DNA from: an uncultured Collinsella sp.
Lineage (GTDB): Bacteria; Actinomycetota; Coriobacteriia; Coriobacteriales; Coriobacteriaceae
DNA length: 64,000 nt
Reading direction: 5' to 3'
Assembly: GCA_937995345.1 (NCBI GenBank)
Contig: CALKKS010000008.1
Location: forward strand, 1 to 64,000
Shown: positions 42,806 to 50,841 of the stretch, piece by piece
How positions within the stretch are numbered: position 1 is the first letter of the stretch
Layout: every line of letters begins with the position of its first letter
Notes under the pieces: model-generated
Seen by the model: the letters and a program-made list of their open reading frames with translations, nothing else
What the model was told of the DNA's origin: nothing
The model's database searches: none
Program-made: the position numbers and the translations under genes

Positions 42806-44007
42806 CGCTCAAGCTGGGCCAGCAGCTCCTCGACGACCTCGACGGCATCACCGACAACCTTATACTGGGCAGCACCGAAGATGGGGGCATCCGGGTCCTC
42901 GTTGATGGCGATAATGCACTCCGCCCCACCGATGCCGGCAAGATGCTGGATAGCGCCCGAAACACCGATACTCACGAGAAGCTTGGGCGAAACCGATACG
43001 CCCGTCTGGCCAATCTGATGGCGATACTCCAACCAGCCGGCCTCCACGACAGGTCGCGTGCAGCCAAGCTCGGCTCCCAGGGCCTCGGCGAGCTTTCGCA
43101 TCAGCGGTAGGTTTTTCTTGGAGCCAATGCCGCGGCCCACCACGACCAGACGCTCGGCATCGGCAATTGAGGCCTGCTGTCCCCACTCCTCGGCGGGAAT
43201 CGAGATCTCAACACGAGCCCTGACGTCATCCGCAAGCGATACCTGGGTGATCGTGCCGGAACGGCCGTAGTCAAAGTCGGACGCCTTAAAGATGCCGGGA
43301 CGCACCGTTGCCATCTGGGGACGATGATTGGGGCAGACGATGGTGGCCATCAGGTTGCCGCCAAACGCCGGACGCGTCTGTTGCAGCAGCCCCGTCTCCG
43401 TATCCATTGAAAGTACGGTGCAGTCAGCCGTAAGGCCCGTCTGCAGGCGCACGGCAACGCCAGGCGCCAGCTCACGGCCAAAGGCGGTCGCACCGTACAG
43501 AATGGCCTCGGGCTTGCGCTCTGCCACCAAATCGCAGATCAGCCGGGCATAGACCTCCGCATCGTTCTGGCGCAGACGCTCGTCGCGACAGACCAGGACC
43601 TCGTCTGCACCGGCGTAAACCAGATGCTCCAGGTCACCGAGAGAACCCTCGGGGCCCATGCCGACCAGCGCCACTAGGCGACAGCCGCGTGCATCGGCAA
43701 GTTCGCGGCCCTTGCCCATGAGCTCATAGGCAACGGGAGTCACCGTATCGTGCTCGTCGGTCTGCACGAATACCCAAATGTCTCGATATGCGTCAAGGTC
43801 AACCGCGCCAGCGGCCTCGTCGCGCTCGATCGAGATGGCGTTGACGGGGCAAGCGTCGACGCACCCGCCGCATAGGATGCAGCCGTCGGTTACGCGGGCG
43901 CAACGGTTGGGCCGCTCGCCTTCCACTACGATCCCGCCCGAGGCACAGGCGCGAACGCAGCGACCGCAGCCGATACAGGCTTCGCTATCGATAATCAGTC
44001 CGCTCAT
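42802..44007 (-). CDS. etfA: Electron transfer flavoprotein alpha subunit with N-terminal 4Fe-4S domain
   Basis: The first 65 residues form a two-cluster ferredoxin domain (CIGCGRCVRACASGG and CILCGGCVDACPVNA). The rest is EtfA, with the FAD-binding C-terminal part VVVGRGIG...GISGAIQH-like (SIGVSGAIQHLAGI) and AINEDPDAPIFGAAQYKVVGD. The added ferredoxin domain is typical of EtfA partners in electron-bifurcating lactate dehydrogenase and caffeyl-CoA complexes. It follows etfB with its ATG one base after the etfB stop, and the FAD dehydrogenase is upstream. A role in ferredoxin-dependent lactate oxidation is inferred. Confidence 0.93.
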   Translation of the reverse strand: MSGLIIDSEACIGCGRCVRACASGGIVVEGERPNRCARVTDGCILCGGCVDACPVNAISIERDEAAGAVDLDAYRDIWVFVQTDEHDTVTPVAYELMGKGRELADARGCRLVALVGMGPEGSLGDLEHLVYAGADEVLVCRDERLRQNDAEVYARLICDLVAERKPEAILYGATAFGRELAPGVAVRLQTGLTADCTVLSMDTETGLLQQTRPAFGGNLMATIVCPNHRPQMATVRPGIFKASDFDYGRSGTITQVSLADDVRARVEISIPAEEWGQQASIADAERLVVVGRGIGSKKNLPLMRKLAEALGAELGCTRPVVEAGWLEYRHQIGQTGVSVSPKLLVSIGVSGAIQHLAGIGGAECIIAINEDPDAPIFGAAQYKVVGDAVEVVEELLAQLER

Positions 44008-44823
44008 CTATGCCATCCCCTCGATAATCTTGGCAAGTTTTACCGCCTGCTCGGACGCCGTTCCGTCAACGGCCTCGCACGTTTGGTCGCGGTCGGGCAC
44101 AAACGATCGCACGACCTGTGTCGGCGAGCCGGCAAGACCGCAGCGCGCGGGGTCGGCATGCACGTCGGCAGCGTTGACCACGCGCACGTCCGCCTCCTCG
44201 GCCGCACGAATACCGGCAATGCTCGGCATGCGCAGTTGGCCAATCTCCTTGGCAGTCGTCATCGCACACGGCATCTCAAGATAGACCGTCTCCTCACCGG
44301 CATCGCAGCCGTGAACAAGCGCCAGCGAGCCGCACGTCGTAAAGCCCGCGCTCTGCACGCAGCTCACGTCGGTCACGCAGGGAATCTCAAAGGCACCGGC
44401 AAGCTCGGGACCAATCTGGGCCGTATCGCCGTCAACCGCCATCTTGCCACAGATGAGCAGGTCGAAGTCCTCGTCGAGCGCCTCGATGCCGCACTTGAGG
44501 GCATAGGTGGTTGCCAGGGTATCGGCACCTGCAAAGGCGCGGTCGGTCAGCAGCAGTGCGTCATCGGCGCCTCGGGCGATGCAGTCGCGCAGCAGCGACT
44601 CGGTCGCGGGGATGCCCATCGACACCACCGTTACGCGCACGTCCATGCCAAAGCCGATAAAGTCGTCCTTCAGCGCCAGCGCGCATTCCAGAGCGCTTGC
44701 ATCGAACGGGTTAATGACCGCCTGCTTGCCATCGCGCACGATGGTATTGGTCTTGGGGTCCATCTTGACCTCGGTGCTGCCCGGCACCGCCTTGACGCAC
44801 ACCACCATATGGAAATCGCTCAT
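44008..44823 (-). CDS. etfB: Electron transfer flavoprotein beta subunit
   Basis: The 271-residue EtfB partner binds FAD or AMP and NADH in bifurcating Etf complexes. Family marks are VVCVKAVPGSTEVK, VINPFDASALECALALKD, VSMGIPATESLLRDCIARGADDALLLTDRAFAGADTLATTYAL and ICGKMAVDGDTAQIGPELA. The NPFD and DGDT segments match bifurcating types. I use the ATG at 44823, 9 bases after GGGGG; a GTG at 44829 is an alternative. It lies between the FAD dehydrogenase (gap 2 bases) and etfA, clearly one operon. Confidence 0.93.
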   Translation of the reverse strand: MSDFHMVVCVKAVPGSTEVKMDPKTNTIVRDGKQAVINPFDASALECALALKDDFIGFGMDVRVTVVSMGIPATESLLRDCIARGADDALLLTDRAFAGADTLATTYALKCGIEALDEDFDLLICGKMAVDGDTAQIGPELAGAFEIPCVTDVSCVQSAGFTTCGSLALVHGCDAGEETVYLEMPCAMTTAKEIGQLRMPSIAGIRAAEEADVRVVNAADVHADPARCGLAGSPTQVVRSFVPDRDQTCEAVDGTASEQAVKLAKIIEGMA

Positions 44824-44825
44824 CT

Positions 44826-46427
44826 TCACGCGCCCCCTTTCTGGACGAGCTCATCCAAGAGCTTCTCCGAAAACAGGTTACCGCGACCCAGCTGCCCGGC
44901 AGGATCGAGCTGGAGCTTGAGCCGCGCCGACTCGACCATGGCCTCGTGGCCGTACATCGTCTCCAAGAAGCCCGCCTTGATCTTGCCGACGCCGTGCTCG
45001 GCAGAAACTGCACCGCCCATGGCCGTGACCTCGGAAGCCCACTGGGCAAAGAGTTCTCCACCACGACGGTAGTCTTGCGCATCGCGCGGTAGGATGTTCA
45101 CATGCAGATGGTTGTTCCCGATGTGTCCCCAGGCAGCAGACTCAAGCCCGCTTTCGGCCAGCGTGCGGCGATAGAGGGCAATGACATCGGCCAAGCGTGC
45201 GTTGGGCACCGACATGTCCGAGCCCAGTTTGGTGATGGTGGGATCCGTGCGGCGACGCTCGTCGATGAGCATGTTGACGCTCTCGGGCACCGCATGACGG
45301 AAGAATCGCTGACACTCGCGATCGACCTCGGTGCGCGCGACCCATGTCGCATCGTCGCTGCCGCCCGTAAGCTCCAGTACCCACCCCAAGTGATACAGCT
45401 CCTCAGTCGCCTGGGCTTCGTCGTCGCAGTCGAGCTCCACGTAGACACAGACCTTGGCGTCTTTGTCGAGCGCCGGCAGCGAGGCAAACGCTGTCGACTG
45501 CTCGCGCTGGCGACGCAGGATATCCAGGGCGCCAGCATCGAAATATTCGATGGCGGCCGCGTGGGACAGGACGGGACGCACGGAATCTGTGAAGGACACG
45601 GCCTTGTCTTCGCTGTCAAAGAAGCAGCTCACACCCCAAACGACCGCAGGCGCCGCCTGCAGGGCGATCTCGAGCTCGGTAATGACGCCGAGTGTGCCGC
45701 ACGCACCGATAAAAAGATCGATGGCGTCCATATCGTCCGCAACAAAATAACCCGAGGCATTTTTGGTCTTGGGCATGGTGTAGTCAGGAAGATCGAGCTC
45801 GAGTGCATGGCCCTCTGCCGTCACGAGCGACAAGTGGCGGCCCTGGGCAAAAGCCTCGCCGCGCTGAAGCTCAAGCAAATCGCCATCAGCCAGCGCGACG
45901 TGGAGTCCCGTGATATGCGGGCGCATGGGGCCGTAAGCGTAGCTGCGGGCGCCGGAGGCGTTGCATGCCGCCATGCCGCCCAGGCAGGCAGATGCCTCGG
46001 TGGGATCGGTAGGAAAGAATTGCTCGGGAGCTTCCTGGAACTCCTCGTAGGCCTCAAGCGATGCCCGGTCCCAGCCGGCAGTCGGCAGCACTTTTTTGCC
46101 CAGTTGCTTGCGCAGCTCAGACAGCACGACGCCGGGCGCCACACGCAAAAGAAAGCGGCCCCGCTCATCGCGGCGAATGCCTAGGTAGCGATTCATGCGG
46201 GAAGTATTGAGAATGTGACCGCCATGAGGCACGGCTCCGGCGGCAAGACCGGTCCGGGCGCCCTGAACCGTCACCGGGACACGCTCGGCATGGAGCTTTT
46301 TCAAAATGGCACGGACCTCGTCCTCCGTTGTCGGAAACGAGATGCTCGAGGCCTCGCCCGATGTGCGAGACTCATCGCGACCATACTCCTCGAACTCGTC
46401 GGTGAAGGGTTTGATGGTTGCAGACAC
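44826..46427 (-). CDS. FAD-linked oxidase (D-lactate/glycolate dehydrogenase, GlcD/LctD type)
   Basis: The 533-residue protein has an FAD-binding PCMH domain (VPVTVQGARTGLAAGAVPHGGHIL, CLGGMAACNASGARSYAYGP, GTLGVITELEI) and the FAD-oxidase C-terminal domain ending in SAEHGVGKIKAGFLE. This fits D-lactate or glycolate dehydrogenases. Together with etfB and the Fe-S etfA it forms an LctBCD-like set. In such complexes lactate is oxidised with NAD+ while reduced ferredoxin is consumed. The start is GTG, preceded by GGGGGAG. D- or L-lactate cannot be told apart from sequence. Confidence 0.92.
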   Translation of the reverse strand: MSATIKPFTDEFEEYGRDESRTSGEASSISFPTTEDEVRAILKKLHAERVPVTVQGARTGLAAGAVPHGGHILNTSRMNRYLGIRRDERGRFLLRVAPGVVLSELRKQLGKKVLPTAGWDRASLEAYEEFQEAPEQFFPTDPTEASACLGGMAACNASGARSYAYGPMRPHITGLHVALADGDLLELQRGEAFAQGRHLSLVTAEGHALELDLPDYTMPKTKNASGYFVADDMDAIDLFIGACGTLGVITELEIALQAAPAVVWGVSCFFDSEDKAVSFTDSVRPVLSHAAAIEYFDAGALDILRRQREQSTAFASLPALDKDAKVCVYVELDCDDEAQATEELYHLGWVLELTGGSDDATWVARTEVDRECQRFFRHAVPESVNMLIDERRRTDPTITKLGSDMSVPNARLADVIALYRRTLAESGLESAAWGHIGNNHLHVNILPRDAQDYRRGGELFAQWASEVTAMGGAVSAEHGVGKIKAGFLETMYGHEAMVESARLKLQLDPAGQLGRGNLFSEKLLDELVQKGGA

Positions 46428-46773
46428 GCGAACTCCCCCTTTAGCTAACTACAGTGTTTGCAGGGAGATGTTACCGCATCGTTTCGTCGACGTGTTCGAG
46501 ACCGTCTCCATAATTGGCGATTTTTACGTTCGTGCAATTCGGCGAGCGGCAAGGTTTCCTCGGCAGACGATGCTTTTGACACATGTCGCTTTACCGCCAG
46601 CGACCACGCAATTGGCGCTCGAAAAAAGTTAAAGTATTTTTTACCATCCTCTACCTGCGGAGATGTCAATCCGTCAAGCATTTGGTCAGAAATTGGTCAA
46701 GTAGTGACTGATACGGTCGGCGTCGACAGGCAAAACCAATGGAAGTTTTGGCCCCAGAAGCAGGGAGGTTCCC
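46428..46773. promoter_or_regulatory. Divergent promoter region, lactate operon / unknown cluster
   Basis: No gene is seen in these 346 bases. Two TTGGTCA motifs lie 12 bases apart near 46682-46705 and could be a regulator-binding pair or overlapping -35 elements for the plus-strand cluster. An AT-rich patch around 46622-46645 may hold the -10 of the minus-strand operon. Neither is certain. Confidence 0.35.
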
Positions 46774-47070
46774 ATGGCATATTACTGGCCCCAGTACGGC
46801 GTCGCCATCGAGGTCGACGACGATCCCTATCTCCTGCCTTTCGACGAAGAGGCGTTCCCCGATACGGCGGTCTACCACGTCACCACCGATGTTATCTGCG
46901 ACCCCGAGTCGTTCTCGGCGCTCGCCCACCACATCGCGCGTATCCACAACATCGAGCTCCCTCACGACTTCGACGAGCTCATCTACTCGCGCCGCCTGAT
47001 GCTTCACATGCTCTTTGGAGCGGACCCGTCCACGTTCGCACGTGTCTACACCACCAAGGACGCCGCATGA
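46774..47070 (+). CDS. Small unknown protein, 98 residues
   Basis: I do not recognise a named family. The start YYWPQYGVAIEVDDDPY and the later VTTDVICDPESFSALAHHIA faintly recall the strand-helix core of small nuclease-like (DUF559/Vsr-type) proteins, but catalytic residues are not established. There is no signal peptide or membrane segment. GGGAGG lies five bases before the ATG, so it is clearly translated. Its stop codon overlaps the next start (ATGA), which couples it to the membrane-anchored protein downstream. Confidence 0.7.
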   Translation: MAYYWPQYGVAIEVDDDPYLLPFDEEAFPDTAVYHVTTDVICDPESFSALAHHIARIHNIELPHDFDELIYSRRLMLHMLFGADPSTFARVYTTKDAA

Positions 47071-47576
47071 GTGCGAAGAAGCCGCCCCGCCTTGCAGGGC
47101 TGGGGCGTCGCAAGAAACTCGTCGTTGTCTGCCTGGCTATCGTCTGCGCCCTCATCGCCGTAGGGCTATACGTCTGGCAGTCGCAGCCCGTGCCCGAAGC
47201 GGGTGCCTCAGTCACGACGGCAGAGGGTAAATCGCGCCAAGAAATCCAGGATGAGCTCGACGCCATCGTCCGCGACAACATGATGACGATCTCGGTCGCG
47301 CCGGTCGCACAGTTGCAGGAAGACGGCAAGTTGCGCGTCAACGTGCAAAACGTCCAAGACAACAAGTTTCCCCAGCGCTTTCGCGTGATTCAAAACGACG
47401 AGACCATCTATGAGTCCGGTGTGGTCGAAGCCGGCAAGACGGTTGAGACCTGCCCCGCCGGCGATATCCAAGAAGGCGAGGCATATATCGAGATTCAGGC
47501 ACTCGATGCCAAGACCTACGACACCCACGGCAATCCGACGCGCGTCAAAGTGCGGGTGGCCCAAGCAGAAGGCTAG
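47067..47576 (+). CDS. Membrane-anchored protein of unknown function, 169 residues
   Basis: A basic N-terminus (KKPPRLAGLGRRKK) is followed by one hydrophobic helix (about 18-40) and a 125-residue outer domain. The outer domain holds a short acidic helix and a beta-rich part (KLRVNVQNVQDNKFPQRFRVIQNDETIYESGVV). This is a type II-like anchored extracellular domain. The start at 47067 overlaps the stop of the previous gene by four bases. Family unknown. Similar architecture occurs in surface assembly proteins, but nothing here proves that role. Confidence 0.75.
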   Translation: MSAKKPPRLAGLGRRKKLVVVCLAIVCALIAVGLYVWQSQPVPEAGASVTTAEGKSRQEIQDELDAIVRDNMMTISVAPVAQLQEDGKLRVNVQNVQDNKFPQRFRVIQNDETIYESGVVEAGKTVETCPAGDIQEGEAYIEIQALDAKTYDTHGNPTRVKVRVAQAEG

Positions 47577-47663
47577 TGGCAGACGCGCTCGCAGGGGCAG
47601 CACCCGGTCCCCATTCGTCCAACCATCACGGAAACAGTCCGTGACGAGCAGAAAGGATCGATT

Positions 47664-48266
47664 ATGAACACACCCATGAACCGGAGCGGAGCCAGGGCAC
47701 TCGTCGTGGGCGCAGGGCTTACGCTCGCACTTGCGATGGGCGCCGCGCCAACGGCGGCCATCGCAGAGGTGCGCGTTGGAACCACCGATGTGACGGTGAA
47801 GGCCGACATTAGCAATGTTTCGTTTAAGGCGCCAACGGTCATCCCCTTTGCCGCCAAAGTCGACGGAACGCTTGTAGGACCCTCCGACAAGACGATTACC
47901 ATCGACAACCTCTCGGCATATGGCATCCACGTCACCAACATGAAGGTCACGGCCAAGAACGACTGGACAATTGTTGCAGACGCAAAGACGGGTTCGGCCC
48001 AGAACTCCATCGATTTTAAGGTTGGCCCTGATAAGGCAGAAAAGGATGCCAGCTCGGCGACTCAGACTACGGGCCTCGATCTTTCCAAAGAGGCAAGCTT
48101 CGACATGAAGTACAAGGACATTGCCGACGGAACGGACAAAATCAAGCTCAATGTGAGTGGCCACGTCGCCCGCGTAACGCGTGACATCTACCACGCCACC
48201 GGTACGGGAGATCAAGTGGCAAGCATCACCTGGACGGTCGAGCCCGGTGCGCACGCCACGTCCTAA
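47664..48266 (+). CDS. Secreted beta-rich protein of unknown function, 200 residues
   Basis: A signal peptide is clear: basic start NRSGAR, hydrophobic ALVVGAGLTLALAMGAAPTAAIA, cleavage after AIA. The mature part is rich in Thr, Val, Asp and Lys and alternates strands (TVKADISNVSFKAPTVIPFAAKVDG, SAYGIHVTNMKVTAKNDWTIVAD), ending with ITWTVEPG. It recalls WxL-type or immunoglobulin-like surface proteins, but a WxL pair is not clear. AAAGGA precedes the ATG. It lies in a cluster with four other unknown proteins and overlaps the next gene's GTG start. Confidence 0.75.
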   Translation: MNTPMNRSGARALVVGAGLTLALAMGAAPTAAIAEVRVGTTDVTVKADISNVSFKAPTVIPFAAKVDGTLVGPSDKTITIDNLSAYGIHVTNMKVTAKNDWTIVADAKTGSAQNSIDFKVGPDKAEKDASSATQTTGLDLSKEASFDMKYKDIADGTDKIKLNVSGHVARVTRDIYHATGTGDQVASITWTVEPGAHATS

Positions 48267-48507
48267 GGCGATTGCACTGGCCGCCATCGTCGGCATCTTG
48301 GCGTCCGCACCTGCCATGGCCTTTGCTCAACAAGAGCAAGCGCAGGCGGCCACAGAAGTGACCGTCGACCTTTCGGGCCTTAATCGCGACGGCCGTCACG
48401 AGCCGCTCGCTCAAACGAGCGACACCCGGCAACTCATTGCGGTAGGCTTCGCCACGGCGGGAGCAGGGCTGACGTGCCTTGGCCTGCACATCAAACGCAA
48501 CCAATAG
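48247..48507 (+). CDS. Small exported protein with C-terminal membrane anchor, 86 residues
   Basis: The likely GTG start at 48247 overlaps the end of the previous gene by 20 bases. The protein has an N-terminal signal sequence (AIALAAIVGILASAPAMAFA) and a short outer part (about 35 residues). A C-terminal hydrophobic helix LIAVGFATAGAGLTCLGLHI followed by KRNQ resembles a cell-wall sorting tail without an LPXTG motif. No family recognised. The ribosome binding site is weak (GGAC), so translation probably depends on coupling. A longer frame starts at 48181. Confidence 0.6.
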   Translation: MRTPRPKAIALAAIVGILASAPAMAFAQQEQAQAATEVTVDLSGLNRDGRHEPLAQTSDTRQLIAVGFATAGAGLTCLGLHIKRNQ

Positions 48508-48546
48508 CCAAGCACGACCGGAGCACGCGGAATAGATAGGAGAACC

Positions 48547-49947
48547 ATGGCACCCAAAAACCTTTTGCCCGTTGCCGCGCTCTGCAGCGCACTGGCGAGC
48601 GGTACGCCTCTCGCCGCTTGGGCAACGCCCGCCACGGCAAACTCTTTACCGCAAGCTCTGAACCCCGTGGCGAATTCGTCGGGTATCGTCGCCTGCCAAC
48701 GTTTTTCGCTCGCACATGCCACGGTCCGAACCTCGGGATGCCTTCACCGCAATACGGCCGACTCGATAGTCGTGGATATCAAGCGACCGGACAAGGAGAA
48801 CCGACCCCAGACAGGTTATGCCATCTGCACATGGAAATCGGCCGCAGTCGACGCCGATGGCGACCCGTGCGACTTAGAGCTGCGCATCGATATTGACTCG
48901 GTCGATGACTCGGCGAACGGGGCGAAGGTCGTCTTCGACAGCGCGGCCTATGAAGAAGAAGGAGGGGGTGTATGCCTGGGCTGCGTTCCCTCGAATGTCG
49001 ATGGCGCGCAGCCCATCATCTCCTTTACGGCATCGCTGCGACTGACCAAGGCGGACACCGAAGCCATCGCAACGGGAGATGCGCCTTTGCTGTTCTACGC
49101 CGGCGACGCGGACGACCAAGAGACTCAAAGCAATAGACAGAAGGGCTCGCTCATCCTCACGCGCGGATCAGAACCCGTCCCCATCAATATCGATACCCAG
49201 GCGCAAGGCGTGCAGCGCATTCTCGCCGATCCGGCGCTGCTCCAAATGACATGGCACGGAGTGGGGTCCGTCGGGATTGCTGCTCCTATATCTAGCGATA
49301 ATGACAAATCCCCCAAAGACGAGGTCGCAGACGCACCGGCACATGTTGACGATGCAGACGATGCATCATCAGAAGACAACGCTGCGGCTCCTCTCGAGAA
49401 GCCAGACGGCACCGCCACCGAATTAGGCGATTCCCAACCGAAAGACGGCCTGGACTTTGCCGCTCCCCCAGATGTCGACGAAGGCAACTGTTGCATGATG
49501 GTCGCGCTCGACCACACGGAAACCGTCGATGCCGCAAGCATTGAGCCAGTCGCTGCCGATGCGCCCCGCCGCAAAAATATCCTCATCGCATTCCCCAATA
49601 CCGTCGAGCTCGTCTTTTTGCCTTCGGGTGAAGTCGTCGCGCCTACGGCACTTACAGCAATGGGAGCAAGGAGTGCATCGAACGATATCCAAGCTATCTC
49701 GGCACTTGATGCCGCAACGACCGCCAAGTTACACCTTTATTCCGTTGCAGCAGACGGAACGCGAACCGAAGAATTCGACGGAACCAAGCTTTTGATTCCC
49801 CGTCGCATCGGTATCCAAGAAGACTTCCCCTATCAAATGGAACTTGAAGGGTTCGATCGTGCACGAGATGCCGACATCATTGCCGCAGCCATCGAATCTC
49901 CGCAGCACCTCATGACGCTGCGCTTCGACTTTAGTCCCGTCCTGTAA
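48547..49947 (+). CDS. Secreted protein of unknown function, 466 residues
   Basis: A signal peptide (LLPVAALCSALASGTPLAAWATPATA) precedes a 440-residue mature protein. It has a Cys-containing segment (CLGCVPSN) and a CTW motif. A long acidic Ala/Asp-rich stretch (about residues 250-310) probably links two globular parts. The second half includes GNCCMMVALDHTETV and LIAFPNTVELVFLPSGEV. There is no LPXTG or C-terminal helix, so it may be released or held by partners. AGGAG lies four bases before the ATG. It closes the cluster of unknown exported proteins. Function not known. Confidence 0.75.
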   Translation: MAPKNLLPVAALCSALASGTPLAAWATPATANSLPQALNPVANSSGIVACQRFSLAHATVRTSGCLHRNTADSIVVDIKRPDKENRPQTGYAICTWKSAAVDADGDPCDLELRIDIDSVDDSANGAKVVFDSAAYEEEGGGVCLGCVPSNVDGAQPIISFTASLRLTKADTEAIATGDAPLLFYAGDADDQETQSNRQKGSLILTRGSEPVPINIDTQAQGVQRILADPALLQMTWHGVGSVGIAAPISSDNDKSPKDEVADAPAHVDDADDASSEDNAAAPLEKPDGTATELGDSQPKDGLDFAAPPDVDEGNCCMMVALDHTETVDAASIEPVAADAPRRKNILIAFPNTVELVFLPSGEVVAPTALTAMGARSASNDIQAISALDAATTAKLHLYSVAADGTRTEEFDGTKLLIPRRIGIQEDFPYQMELEGFDRARDADIIAAAIESPQHLMTLRFDFSPVL

Positions 49948-50036
49948 ACCGCTAACCGCCGCTTGGCTCGGATGCTGAGCGCTCCCCTCCCCGTTCTGCT
50001 ACGATTGCCGCGTTGGCATCAATTACAGGAGGGTTC

Positions 50037-50753
50037 ATGCCGGGTTTAGGAACGATCATCAACGTCGCGCTTTTGATTGCGGGCGGTCTGCTGGGCCTCA
50101 TGGGTGGGCGCTTCATTACGCCCCGCATCCAAGATACGCTCATGAAGGCGTCGGGGTTGTGCGTTCTGTTTATCGGCCTGGGCGGCACCATGCAAAAGAT
50201 GCTCGTCATCGATGGAGAGGCATTGGCGACCACCGGCACCACCATGCTTATCGTCTCGTTTGCCCTCGGTTCGCTCATCGGCGAGGCCATCAACCTGGAG
50301 GCCGCCATCGAGAACCTCGGCGAATGGCTCAAGCGCAAAACCGGCAGCGAAGGCGACAACGAGTTCACCAACGCCTTTGTCTCGGCATCGCTCACCGTGT
50401 GTATCGGCGCCATGGCCATCGTAGGATCGATTCAGGACGGTCTGCTCGGCGACTGGTCCACGCTTGCCCTGAAGGGCGCGCTGGACTGCATCATCGTCTG
50501 CACCATGACGGCCTCGCTTGGCCGCGGCTGCATCTTCTCGGCCCTGCCCGTTGCCGTATTCCAGGGCACGATCACGCTTTTTGCCGGCGCACTCTCCCCC
50601 ATCATGACCACCGCAGCCCTCGACAGCCTTTCGCTTGTGGGCTCCATGCTCATCTTCTGTGTTGGCGTTAACCTTATTCGACCTCAGACCTTCCGCACGG
50701 CCAACATGCTCCCTTCCGTCGTCGTGGCGGTCATCTACGCTCTCCTGTTCTAA
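50037..50753 (+). CDS. DUF554 family membrane protein
   Basis: The 238-residue protein has about six to seven membrane helices and the DUF554 (YdfK-like) pattern: GTIINVALLIAGGLLGLMGGRF, the VLFIGLGGTMQKML helix, FVSASLTVCIGAMAIVGSIQDG and GVNLIRPQTFRTANMLPSVVVA. This family is of unknown transport or channel function. GGAGGG precedes the ATG at 50037. It is separated from the next operon by about 90 bases holding an extended -10 promoter. Confidence 0.88.
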   Translation: MPGLGTIINVALLIAGGLLGLMGGRFITPRIQDTLMKASGLCVLFIGLGGTMQKMLVIDGEALATTGTTMLIVSFALGSLIGEAINLEAAIENLGEWLKRKTGSEGDNEFTNAFVSASLTVCIGAMAIVGSIQDGLLGDWSTLALKGALDCIIVCTMTASLGRGCIFSALPVAVFQGTITLFAGALSPIMTTAALDSLSLVGSMLIFCVGVNLIRPQTFRTANMLPSVVVAVIYALLF

Positions 50754-50794
50754 ACTATCTGCATAGTGATATCTCGAACATCTGTTTGATGCTG

Positions 50795-50803
50795 TGCTAT
50801 GAT
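50795..50803 (+). promoter_or_regulatory. Extended -10 promoter of the TerB/ATPase/helicase operon
   Basis: TGCTATGAT is a good extended -10 (TGnTATGAT) 38 bases before the GTG start. The -35 region is weak, as is usual for this promoter class. Confidence 0.55.
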
Positions 50804-50841
50804 ATGAGGTCACCGACACCATATAGGGAGAGGAGAGGGCG

